From the NCBI GenBank assembly GCA_964518575.1, contig CAZFGW010000004.1, forward strand, positions 1-64,000: 64,000 nt of DNA, read 5' to 3'. The notes under the pieces were generated by a model. It had not been told where the DNA came from, made no database searches, and saw only the letters and a list, made by a program, of their open reading frames with translations. This document shows, piece after piece, positions 9,374 through 17,860 of this stretch. The position numbers were made by a program, and so were the translations under genes. This DNA is from MGBC163016 sp964518575 (GTDB lineage: Bacteria; Actinomycetota; Coriobacteriia; Coriobacteriales; Eggerthellaceae). The stretch's first letter is position 1, and each line of letters begins with the position of its first letter.

Positions 9374-11197
9374 ATGAAAGACAAAAAGACAAGCTTGTTA
9401 TCAGACCAATCTGATGCGATTTACGAGCCAGGTAATTCAACTGCTATCAAGGTTAGCAATGTTGTGCTTGATTATAATTTCGCAAACCAGAAGCTCAATA
9501 ACCTCAAAGAGTACTTTATTACTATTGCCAAAAGACAATTGATGTTCAAGCGATTCCGTGCGCTTGATAACGTGTCACTTGAGGTGCAGAGTGGAGATGT
9601 CTTTGGCATTTTAGGGACGAATGGTTCCGGAAAATCAACGCTTTTGAAGGTAGTCTCTGGAGTATTAGAGCCGACAGAAGGTTCGGTAGAAATAACAGGA
9701 AATATAGCACCACTTATAGAAATGGGCGCCGGTTTTGACTATGAACTAACAGCGCGGGAAAACATATATCTTAATGGCTCATTGCTGGGATACTCCCAGC
9801 ACTTTATTGATCAGCATTTTGATGAGATAGTCGAATTTGCAGAGATTGAAGAATTCCTTGATCTTCCTTTGAAGAATTATTCTTCTGGCATGGTATCAAG
9901 GATTGCTTTTGCTATCGCGACAATAATCGTTCCAGATATTCTTGTTGTGGATGAGGTTTTGTCCGTCGGAGATCAGATGTTCCAACGGAAGTGTGAGAAA
10001 AGAATTCAAGAATTGATTCGTGAGCATGGCACGACTGTACTCATAGTTTCGCACAGCAGTGACCTGATCGATCGTCTTTGCAATAAAGCGATATGGATCG
10101 AAAAGGGAAAAACGCGTATGGTCGGTACGGCCAAAGATGTCAGCACGGCATATCAGGCTCTAGGCGGACACAAAGGAACGGAGCAAGCGGAACTAGACCT
10201 ATTCGAAATCCTTCAAACTGATTCACCTGATGTCATAGATGATGTTTCGTTTTTCATTGGTGATACGAGTTACGTTGTCAATGATCTTATCAACACAAAG
10301 CTTAAGGCGATAGATAATTCGATCGATACTGCTGTTCTAATTAAATCAAATGACGTCAATCTGCAAATGATGGCTATGTCTCTTGCATCGAAGCCTGGAT
10401 CGATGTTGTTCAAGGTGACTGATGAGGGCGTTGATAAAACTACGTTGACATTTTTGAAAGACCAAAAGATTGAGACCGTTAAAATTGTAAAGCGCTCAGA
10501 GTTTAATGATCAGATCATTGATGAGATCAATTTGGTTTGCCGTCCTCGAACAATCGAGGAATATGACGGTGCAGACATCTTTGAGCTTTGCAAAAATATT
10601 TACACTTCTCAAAGCAGAGTTCTTACAAAAAGGGATACCGCCGTATTTATTACTGGTGCAGCTTCAGTTCCAGCAATGACCTCTTTCCAATACGCTTTCA
10701 ATAACCAAATGCCCGTTTTTATTGCTGATGAGGATAAAGAAATATATTCGCGCGCCTTCAATGAAGTCGCTTCATTGGGTTTTTCGAACATTATTTGCTT
10801 TTATAAAAGTCAAATTACTCTAGATGATTTAAAAAACCTTGCTGAACCTTTCGGAACTAAGATAATCGATTTTATGGATAATAGTGAGCAAAATTCGATA
10901 GAGGTCAGTACGATGTGGTGCTCAGACAATATGCCGTCCTTGCGAAATTACTACATTGTAAGTGTAGATAATTCAATCCTTGCTATCCTCCTTGCTCCAT
11001 TAGCGCGATATGAGCATGCACAGGTCATTCCTATTATCAGAGAGAATCTTGATAGCGTTGATTTTGCTATACAAACAATATTAAAAAACTCAAATAAAGT
11101 GGAATCGATAAAATTGTTGGGCGTGTATGGCAGCTTTGATAACTCTGAAAAAGAGCTCTTTTCCAAAACTCTCGTTAAACAAAACGGCTATTTCTGA
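9374..11197 (+). CDS. ABC exporter ATP-binding protein (Wzt/TagH-like) with CWB2-like C-terminal extension
   Basis: A 607-residue ATPase. The first 250 residues form a complete ABC domain: Walker A G-T-N-G-S-G-K-S-T near 81, signature Y-S-S-G-M near 169, Walker B I-L-V-V-D-E near 190, and the H-loop in V-S-H-S-S. It pairs with the permease just upstream. The remaining 350 residues are unlike the usual Wzt carbohydrate-binding sandwich. They contain three stretches (near residues 319, 423 and 537) with the pattern of cell-wall-binding repeat 2 (PF04122): a hydrophobic strand, an Ala-rich helix, P-V-F-I-A-D or a similar strand, a helix and another strand. The start is the ATG after GAGAGGTGTCAGGTAT; an upstream in-frame ATG lies inside the permease gene. 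The extension may bind or time release of the glycan; this is inference. Confidence 0.88.
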   Translation: MKDKKTSLLSDQSDAIYEPGNSTAIKVSNVVLDYNFANQKLNNLKEYFITIAKRQLMFKRFRALDNVSLEVQSGDVFGILGTNGSGKSTLLKVVSGVLEPTEGSVEITGNIAPLIEMGAGFDYELTARENIYLNGSLLGYSQHFIDQHFDEIVEFAEIEEFLDLPLKNYSSGMVSRIAFAIATIIVPDILVVDEVLSVGDQMFQRKCEKRIQELIREHGTTVLIVSHSSDLIDRLCNKAIWIEKGKTRMVGTAKDVSTAYQALGGHKGTEQAELDLFEILQTDSPDVIDDVSFFIGDTSYVVNDLINTKLKAIDNSIDTAVLIKSNDVNLQMMAMSLASKPGSMLFKVTDEGVDKTTLTFLKDQKIETVKIVKRSEFNDQIIDEINLVCRPRTIEEYDGADIFELCKNIYTSQSRVLTKRDTAVFITGAASVPAMTSFQYAFNNQMPVFIADEDKEIYSRAFNEVASLGFSNIICFYKSQITLDDLKNLAEPFGTKIIDFMDNSEQNSIEVSTMWCSDNMPSLRNYYIVSVDNSILAILLAPLARYEHAQVIPIIRENLDSVDFAIQTILKNSNKVESIKLLGVYGSFDNSEKELFSKTLVKQNGYF

Positions 11198-11242
11198 AAG
11201 CTTCGGCGCTATACGTTTTGCTGTATACATGAAAGGGTATAG

Positions 11243-12343
11243 ATGAAAAAGATACTTGTAGTTTTTGGCACGCGTCCTGAAGCAATCAAAATGTGCCCTC
11301 TGGTCAATGAGTTGAAATCTCGCTCAGACGAATTTGAGACCGTTGTTTGCGTTACGGGTCAACATAAAGAGATGCTCGAGCAAGTGTTAAAGGTATTTGA
11401 TGTTGTTCCTGATTATGATCTCGCAATTATGAAACAAAACCAGACACTGTTTGATATTACTTCTGAAGTTCTGTTAAAAATGGATGATGTGTTTAATAAG
11501 GTTAAGCCTGATTGTGTGCTGGTGCATGGTGATACTACAACTAGTTTTGCGACCGCTCTCGCTGCCTTCTATAAGCAGATTCCTGTTGGGCATGTTGAGG
11601 CGGGGCTTAGAACATGGAATTTAAAATCTCCATATCCTGAAGAGTTTAATAGGCAGGCGGTTGACATCATTACTGATTACTATTTTGCTCCCACGGAAGT
11701 ATCGAAGGCAAATTTGATCCAAGAAGGCAAGGACGAGAGTAAGATCTTTGTAACGGGCAATACCGCTATTGATGCTTTAAAAACTACGGTTGACAAAACA
11801 TATCGAAGTGAACATCTGGACTGGGCAAGTGATAGTCGTCTTGTCCTTATTACGGCTCATCGTCGCGAAAACCTCGGCGCCCCGATGCATTCAATGTTCA
11901 AGGCAATCAGAAGAATTGTTGACGAATTTCCCGATGTTAAAGCGATATACCCCATTCATATGAATCCGCAGGTTCGAAAGATCGCAGATGAGGAGCTTGC
12001 GGGCAGCGATAGGATAAGGATAATAGAACCGCTTGAGGTTCTTGATTTTCACAACTATCTAGATAAAAGCTATCTCGTGCTTACAGATAGCGGAGGTATT
12101 CAGGAGGAGGCTCCTTCTTTGGGGAAGCCCGTGCTTGTAATGCGTGATACAACGGAGCGTCCAGAGGGCGTTGCGGCTGGCACGCTGAAGCTGGTCGGCA
12201 CTCATGAGGAGGATATATATGATGCTTTTAAGACGCTTCTCGTCTCTAAGGATGAATACCAGAAAATGGCGAAAGCATCAAATCCCTATGGAGATGGAAC
12301 AGCATCGCGACAAATTGCTGATGTTCTTGCGAAGGAACAATAG
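11243..12343 (+). CDS. wecB: UDP-N-acetylglucosamine 2-epimerase (non-hydrolysing)
   Basis: A 366-residue enzyme that interconverts UDP-GlcNAc and UDP-ManNAc in the cytoplasm. It has the full set of family signatures: F-G-T-R-P-E-A-I-K at the N-terminus, H-G-D-T-T-T, H-V-E-A-G-L-R-T, T-A-H-R-R-E-N and S-G-G-I-Q-E-E-A near the C-terminus. Length matches WecB/MnaA. AAAGGGTATAG precedes the ATG. It is the last gene of the run that begins at 2.1 kb and is followed by a strong terminator. It should supply UDP-ManNAc, either for a linkage unit of a teichoic-acid-like wall polymer or for an aminosugar-containing glycan. No UDP-ManNAc dehydrogenase is seen in this window. Confidence 0.93.
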   Translation: MKKILVVFGTRPEAIKMCPLVNELKSRSDEFETVVCVTGQHKEMLEQVLKVFDVVPDYDLAIMKQNQTLFDITSEVLLKMDDVFNKVKPDCVLVHGDTTTSFATALAAFYKQIPVGHVEAGLRTWNLKSPYPEEFNRQAVDIITDYYFAPTEVSKANLIQEGKDESKIFVTGNTAIDALKTTVDKTYRSEHLDWASDSRLVLITAHRRENLGAPMHSMFKAIRRIVDEFPDVKAIYPIHMNPQVRKIADEELAGSDRIRIIEPLEVLDFHNYLDKSYLVLTDSGGIQEEAPSLGKPVLVMRDTTERPEGVAAGTLKLVGTHEEDIYDAFKTLLVSKDEYQKMAKASNPYGDGTASRQIADVLAKEQ

Positions 12344-12394
12344 CTCTTTTGTAAATTATCTGTTCGCTATCCAATGGTTCATGTATCTTCTACG

Positions 12395-12420
12395 AAAACC
12401 CGTCACAAAGACGGGTTTTT
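12395..12420 (+). terminator. Rho-independent terminator after wecB
   Basis: A ten-base-pair perfect stem AAAACCCGTC / GACGGGTTTT with loop ACAAA, the right arm ending in a T run. It closes the glycosyltransferase-exporter-wecB transcript. Confidence 0.88.
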
Positions 12421-12488
12421 ATTTGACAGTTTGATTACGGATATGAGACCATCGCAATTGCTGTTATGTCAGTATGAACAGGAGAAAC

Positions 12489-15400
12489 ATGTTGAAATCC
12501 ACTACCTCCCAAAGTCAATCGACTAGCGTCTTTTTTAAGATTATTGCGCTTGTTTTATCTGTTTCTTTGATCATTAGCTTGAACCCCTATCAAGCTTGGG
12601 GTATCGATGAAGAACAAAGGAGTGAACAAGAAGCACTCTCTTCAGCGGATGCGATTGATGCAGCTGATCAAGAAGAAGAGGGGAGCGAACAATCTCCTGA
12701 GATCGAAGCCGTTCAAGCTGAATCTACAAATGGTAGCGCTGTCATCGTGGGGGACGTGGATGCAGCTTTTGAAGAAGTATTAGGCGACAATGTCCAGCAG
12801 CTACCAAGTAGTACTGATGATCTCGTAGACCTTTTCTATATTGATTGCGAGAAGGTTTCTTTAGGTCAGGAACAGAATATTGTCATTGGTTTTAAGAGGG
12901 TTATAGATGCAGGGACATTTACCTTGCACTACGAATCTATTGCCACGGGAAAGATTTATAACACAACATGTAGCAATATCGTTACAGAAGGCGATGTCGC
13001 AACCGTTCTCTTTAAGTTGACATTCCTGGATGAGACGACTGTGGGAGCCTATAGGATTAATTCCGTCAGCTGGCAAGGTGCTGAATCAGGAGAATATGCT
13101 ACACCCGTATCAGATAACGGCATTTCTTTCGTCGTTGATCCTTCCAGATATAGTGACTCCACTTCAGAAACTAATATCTATACCCTTGATGCTGATGACG
13201 CCCTTAATGAGTCCGTCGATATTTCGGATGCATTGGGAGTTGCAGATGAAACAGCTGCTCAGAGTAGCAGTGTCTATGCAGCTCGCGCAAGCAAGCCTAC
13301 AAGACTTGTTATTGGTCTTGATCCTGGGCACGGGGGAAGTGAGCCGGGGGCATCATATAATGGGGGTCTGGAAAAGGATCTTAATCTAAGAATAGCCCTT
13401 GCTTGTCGCGATCATCTTCAGAGTCAGGGCGTTTCGGTTGTTATGACACGCTCTGGTGATGATGATGTTGCTGTTCGTGATAGACCGGTTGTAGCTAAGA
13501 AACTGGGCGCAGATGTGTTTGTTAGTTTTCATCTTAATACAGGCGGAGGAAGCGGCTCCGAAGTTTGGGTACAGAATGCAAATTGGAAGCCTGGTCTTCA
13601 TGAAGAGGCTGTCGGGCTTGCGAAAGAAGTTCTTGATCGTCTTACAGCATTAGGACTTACAAATAGGGGAATTAAAGAGCGTACGTGCGTTGAGGATACG
13701 TACGAAGATGGAAGTCTTCAAGATTGGTATGGAGTACTGAAGGTTAGTAAAGACCTCAATATGCCCGCTATTCTTATTGAGCATGCATTTTTAGACAATA
13801 GTGCCGATCTTAACTTTATTCTCAGCCATATTACTGAAATGGGCGTTGCCGATGCTGAGGCTATTATTGACTACTATGGTTTCGACGGCGAAATCGTTAG
13901 GGACGACAAGGGCACCAGATTTCAGTTTGCCAATGGTTCATTTCTTACTAATAGCTGGAAGCGCGCTGATGGATCAGTATATTATTTCGGTGCTGATGGA
14001 TATGCCATCAAGGGAGTTACTTATATTTGGACGGATAGCTACAACTATCACTTCTTCGACCGCAATACCGGTGCAATGGTCACGGACGATTGGGCTGAAG
14101 GATATTACTACGGATCAGACGGTAAGAGAATGACATCGGGCTGGTTGACCAGCGGTGACAAAACGTACTATCTCTTATCAGACGGGTCCCCCATAAAGGG
14201 TCCGTCATACATCTGGACGAATGGCTACAGCCACTATTACTTCGACCTCGTTGATGGCTCTATGGTTACTGATGCCATCGTCGATGGATATTATTACGGT
14301 CCAGACGGCAAGCGTGCATCTTCTGGCTGGCTAACCATGAATGGCAAGACCTACTACCTTCTTGCAGATGGCTCGTTCATTAAAGGTCCGNNNNNNNNNN
14401 NNNNNNNNNNNNNNNNNNNNNNNNNNNNNNNNNNNNNNNNNNNNNNNNNNNNNNNNNNNNNNNNNNNNNNNNNNNNNNNNNNNNNNNNNNTCGTATATCT
14501 GGACGAATGGTTACAACTACTATTACTTCGACCGCAATACCGGTGCAATGGTCACGAATGATTGGGCTGAAGGGTATTTTTACGGTCCAGATGGCAAGCG
14601 AGTGACATCGGGATGGTTGACTAGTGGCGGTAAGACTTACTACCTTCTTGCAGATGGCTCGTTCATTAAAGGTCCGTCGTATATCTGGACGAATGGTTAC
14701 AACTACTATTACTTCGACCGCAATACCGGTGAGATGGTCACAAATGCAACCGCAGAAGGACATTACTACGGACCCGATGGCAAGCGAGTGAATCCTGGCT
14801 GGTTTATATCGGCTGGAAAACACTTCTATATTCTGAATGATGGATCACTCGTAAAAGGCGCGTCTTATATTTGGACGGATAAATTTGACTATTATTACTT
14901 TGATCTTAATGATGGTCATATGATTACAAATTCAACTGCTGAGGGTCATTATTATGGACCCGATGGCAAGAGGTTTAATCATGGCTGGAATAATAGAGCT
15001 GGCAGCGTTTATTATGTTCTCGATAACGGAGTTCTCGTAAAGGGTAAATCATATATCTGGACGAATAAGTATGACTTCTATTTCTTTGATACGCAAAGTG
15101 GCGCCATGGTAACCAATAAGTGGATCGACGGGAATTACTATGGCAGCGATGGACGTATGGCTACGAATCAGTGGCTCGGAACCATTTGGGTTGATGAAAA
15201 TGGTGAGGTGGTCGTAGAAAAGAGCACCCCAATCATGGGAGCAACTACGGTAAGTGCTCAGCAGTTAGCCAACACCTACCGAAATGCGATAAGCACTAAC
15301 GGCGTTATTTATCCATACGGAAATAATCCTGATGCGCCGACGATTGAGCGATTCTGTGAGATTCTCATTGCTCAGGCAAACTCAGAAGGCGTACGGGCTG

Positions 15401-15753
15401 AGGTTGTCTTTGCTCAGATGATGCTCGAAACCGGTTGGTTGGGTTTCCCGGGAGTGTGTGATCCAGGTCAGTTCAACTTTGCTGGAATCGGTGCCACGGG
15501 AGGTGACAATCCTGGCAATAGCTTCTCTTCAATTGCAGAGGGAATTCTTGCACAGGTGCAGCATCTTAAGGCGTATGCATCAACTGAGCCCTTAAATAAT
15601 ACTTGTGTTGATCCGCGCTTCCAGTATGTTGAGCGTGGAATTGCTCCCATCGTCGCTTGGTTGGGCGCGAAGGAGAATCCGAATGGCACAGGATGGGCAA
15701 CTGGTGCAGGATATGGAGACAAGATTATTCGCGTTATGAATCAAATTAGATAA
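12489..15753 (+). CDS. Secreted autolysin: N-acetylmuramoyl-L-alanine amidase, wall-binding repeats, glucosaminidase (interrupted by assembly gap)
   Basis: One gene split by 100 Ns. It has a signal peptide (about residues 1-42), an acidic linker, a beta-rich region, then an Amidase_3 domain from about residue 272: zinc ligands in D-P-G-H-G-G, E-K-D-L-N and S-F-H-L-N, catalytic Glu in I-E-H-A-F-L. At least six 62-residue S-Y-I-W-T-N repeats with aromatic glucan/choline-binding character follow. The C-terminus is a GH73-type glucosaminidase (Y-R-N-A-I, E-T-G-W-L-G, F-N-F-A-G-I). Thus it can cut both the peptide-sugar bond and the glycan strand. The reading frame is closed by codon-exact joining on both sides of the gap, so the apparent frame change is an artefact. 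The start chosen is the ATG after AGGAGAAAC; an ATG five codons earlier lacks such a site. Confidence 0.88.
14019..15177 (+). repeat. Tandem 186-bp in-gene repeats encoding wall-binding modules
   Basis: Units begin at 14019, 14205, 14491, 14677, 14863 and 15049 (the last partial). Each encodes 62 residues starting with S/T-Y-I-W-T and containing Y-Y-F-D, G-x-M-V-T, Y-Y-G-x-D-G-K-R and G-W-L-T. Units at 14491 and 14677 are nearly identical in DNA over their first 60 bases. The modules are aromatic-rich, as in choline- or glucan-binding repeats. Confidence 0.9.
14391..14490. other. Assembly gap (100 Ns) at a repeat-unit boundary
   Basis: The N run has the conventional length of 100 used for gaps of unknown size. 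It begins exactly where a new 186-bp unit should start and ends exactly at the first base of another unit, so the number of missing repeat units is unknown and may be zero or more. Confidence 0.97.
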
Positions 15754-15778
15754 ATCTGCAAATACTCTTAGATAGGAT

Positions 15779-15820
15779 GAACCTGCTGCGGTAAAGAGAA
15801 GATTCCGTAGCAGGTTCTTT
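15779..15820 (+). terminator. Rho-independent terminator after the autolysin gene
   Basis: A 13-bp stem GAACCTGCTGCGG / CCGTAGCAGGTTC with one G-U pair and a 13-base loop, followed by TTT. It separates the autolysin from rmlA. Confidence 0.8.
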
Positions 15821-15833
15821 CATGCGGTAGCCT

Positions 15834-15839
15834 TATAAT
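15834..15839 (+). promoter_or_regulatory. Candidate -10 element upstream of rmlA
   Basis: A perfect TATAAT lies 34 bases before the rmlA start, just after the terminator. No convincing -35 box is seen at the usual spacing, so this is a weak promoter call. Confidence 0.35.
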
Positions 15840-15873
15840 TTGTATAACATCACTGCGATTGAGAAGAGACATT

Positions 15874-16755
15874 ATGAAGGGCATCATACTTGCGGGTGGA
15901 AGTGGAACAAGGCTTTACCCAATTACCAAGGCTGTTTCAAAACAACTTCTTCCAATTTATGACAAACCGCTTATTTACTATCCCATTTCAGTTCTTATGC
16001 TCGCGGGAATTAGAGATATCCTCATCATCTCAACGCCCACGGATATTTCTTCATACCAAAAGCTTCTGGGCGACGGGCATGAAATTGGGATGAATTTCAG
16101 TTATGAGATCCAAGAGCAGCCTCGTGGACTTGCTGAGGCCTTCATCATAGGACGGGACTTCATTGGCAACGATAGTGTTGCCCTTTGTCTCGGGGACAAC
16201 ATGTTCCATGGTCAAACGCTGACGGATGCGCTCGTCTATGCAAAAGAGCAGGTTTCCACAAATGGCGGCGCTGTGATTTTTGGCTATCCAGTGCGCAATC
16301 CGCAGGCATTCGGCGTTGTTGAATTCGACGCGGACCATAGAGTGGTGGGCATTGAAGAGAAGCCCGAGAATCCCAAAAGTAATTATGCGGTTCCAGGTCT
16401 TTATTTTTACGATAACGATGTTTGCGATATCGCCATCGACGTGAAGCCGAGTGTTCGGGGTGAGGTGGAGATCACGTCCATAAATAACGTCTATCTTGAG
16501 AGAGGCAAAATGAAGGTGAAGCTTCTCGGGCGAGGAATGGCGTGGCTCGATACGGGCACACCGGAAGGAATGCTTCAGGCTGCCGAATATGTTGAAGCAG
16601 TGCAATCAAGACAAGGCTATTATGTATCTTGTATCGAGGAAATTGCGTTCAGGCGTGGTTTCATTGATGCAGCGCAGTTGCTTGCCCTTGGTCAGGCACT
16701 TGGCAAGACAGCTTATGGGCAATATATGATCTCTGTTGCAGAGGATCATGTTTAA
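15874..16755 (+). CDS. rmlA: Glucose-1-phosphate thymidylyltransferase
   Basis: A 293-residue nucleotidyltransferase making dTDP-glucose from glucose 1-phosphate and dTTP. The N-terminal M-K-G-I-I-L-A-G-G-S-G-T-R-L-Y-P and K-Q-L-L-P-I-Y-D-K-P signatures, L-G-D-N-M-F-H-G, and E-K-P-E-N-P are those of RmlA/RfbA, and the length fits. The start is the ATG immediately before K-G-I-I-L; an in-frame ATG five codons upstream would add an unusual extension. It opens an operon with rmlB, a GlfT2-like transferase and wecE. Since rmlC and rmlD are not in the window, its dTDP-glucose probably feeds an aminosugar and not rhamnose here. Confidence 0.95.
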   Translation: MKGIILAGGSGTRLYPITKAVSKQLLPIYDKPLIYYPISVLMLAGIRDILIISTPTDISSYQKLLGDGHEIGMNFSYEIQEQPRGLAEAFIIGRDFIGNDSVALCLGDNMFHGQTLTDALVYAKEQVSTNGGAVIFGYPVRNPQAFGVVEFDADHRVVGIEEKPENPKSNYAVPGLYFYDNDVCDIAIDVKPSVRGEVEITSINNVYLERGKMKVKLLGRGMAWLDTGTPEGMLQAAEYVEAVQSRQGYYVSCIEEIAFRRGFIDAAQLLALGQALGKTAYGQYMISVAEDHV

Positions 16756-16790
16756 GCCTGCAGGTTTGTCGTAGGGAATAAAGGGGAACA

Positions 16791-17798
16791 ATGCCATACA
16801 GCAATATCATCGTGACCGGCGGTGCGGGTTTCATTGGAAGCAACTTCGTGCATTGGGTGGTAGATAATCAGCCTGATACCCATGTCACCGTGCTTGATGC
16901 GCTCACCTATGCGGGCAACCTCGATAATCTGGCAGGTATTCCCGAAGATCGTATGACCTTCGTGCATGGCGACATCTGCGATACCGAGGTCCTTGATAGA
17001 ATCGTTCCCGACTCCGATGCCATCGTTCATTTCGCCGCAGAAAGTCATAACGATAATTCGATCGCGAACCCTGAGCCCTTCATCAGGACCAATGTATATG
17101 GAACGTACCAGTTGCTTGAAGCAGCGCGAAAGTATGGAACGCGCTTCCATCATGTTTCAACCGACGAGGTATACGGGGATCTTGCCTTAGATGATCCAGC
17201 TCGATTCACTGAAGAAACACCCTACAAACCATCAAGCCCGTATAGTTCCAGCAAGGCTTCTTCTGACATGCTGGTGCGCGCGTGGCATAGAACATATGGG
17301 GTCCCTATCACCATTTCCAATTGCTCGAATAATTATGGTCCCCGCCAGCACATCGAGAAATTCATTCCGCGGCAGATCACGAACATTCTCTGCGGTATCA
17401 AACCTAAGCTGTACGGGGATGGTAAAAACGTGCGCGATTGGATCCATACGGAAGATCACTCGAGTGCGGTATGGGAGATCCTCAATAATGGACGGTTGGG
17501 CGAGACGTATCTTATCGGCGCTGATGGTGAGAAGAATAATATTGATGTCCTTCGCGCTATTCTTGCTGCCATGGGAAAGTCGGCAGATGATTTTGATTGG
17601 GTGAAAGATCGACTAGGTCATGATCGGCGTTATGCCATTGACTCGACGAAGCTTCGACGCGAACTCGGGTGGAAACCCAAGCATACGAATTTCGACGAGG
17701 GTCTTGCTGATACCATCGCTTGGTATACGGACAATACTGATTGGTGGAAAGACGCCAAAGAGTCCACGGAGGCGAAGTACGCCCAGCAAGGGCAATGA
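16791..17798 (+). CDS. rmlB: dTDP-glucose 4,6-dehydratase
   Basis: A 335-residue short-chain dehydrogenase-like enzyme that turns dTDP-glucose into dTDP-4-keto-6-deoxyglucose. NAD-binding T-G-G-A-G-F-I-G is at residues 9-16, followed by D-A-L-T-Y-A-G-N-L, H-F-A-A-E-S-H, S-T-D-E-V-Y-G and the catalytic Y-S-S-S-K. AAAGGGGAACA before the ATG is a strong ribosome binding site. It sits 35 bases after rmlA. The keto sugar product is the shared precursor for rhamnose (RmlC/RmlD) and for 4-amino sugars (WecE); only the latter enzyme is nearby. Confidence 0.95.
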   Translation: MPYSNIIVTGGAGFIGSNFVHWVVDNQPDTHVTVLDALTYAGNLDNLAGIPEDRMTFVHGDICDTEVLDRIVPDSDAIVHFAAESHNDNSIANPEPFIRTNVYGTYQLLEAARKYGTRFHHVSTDEVYGDLALDDPARFTEETPYKPSSPYSSSKASSDMLVRAWHRTYGVPITISNCSNNYGPRQHIEKFIPRQITNILCGIKPKLYGDGKNVRDWIHTEDHSSAVWEILNNGRLGETYLIGADGEKNNIDVLRAILAAMGKSADDFDWVKDRLGHDRRYAIDSTKLRRELGWKPKHTNFDEGLADTIAWYTDNTDWWKDAKESTEAKYAQQGQ

Positions 17799-17860
17799 AA
17801 TTCTTTTGAGAGAGCAATGATCTTTCGAAGGACAAGGGTCCTGCACCAGTGGAGGAAGGT

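Noticed and set aside
12423..12428. Perfect TTGACA directly after the wecB terminator
   Set aside because: No -10 element is present at 16-18 bases, so it cannot be called as a promoter for the autolysin.
14341..14561. Two overlapping open frames around the N run, as if two genes or a frameshift
   Set aside because: The 100-N run is a placeholder of arbitrary length not divisible by three; joining the flanking codons gives one continuous repeat protein.
14019..15177. Regular repeats that could suggest a CRISPR array
   Set aside because: The 186-bp units are in frame and encode aromatic wall-binding modules without spacers.
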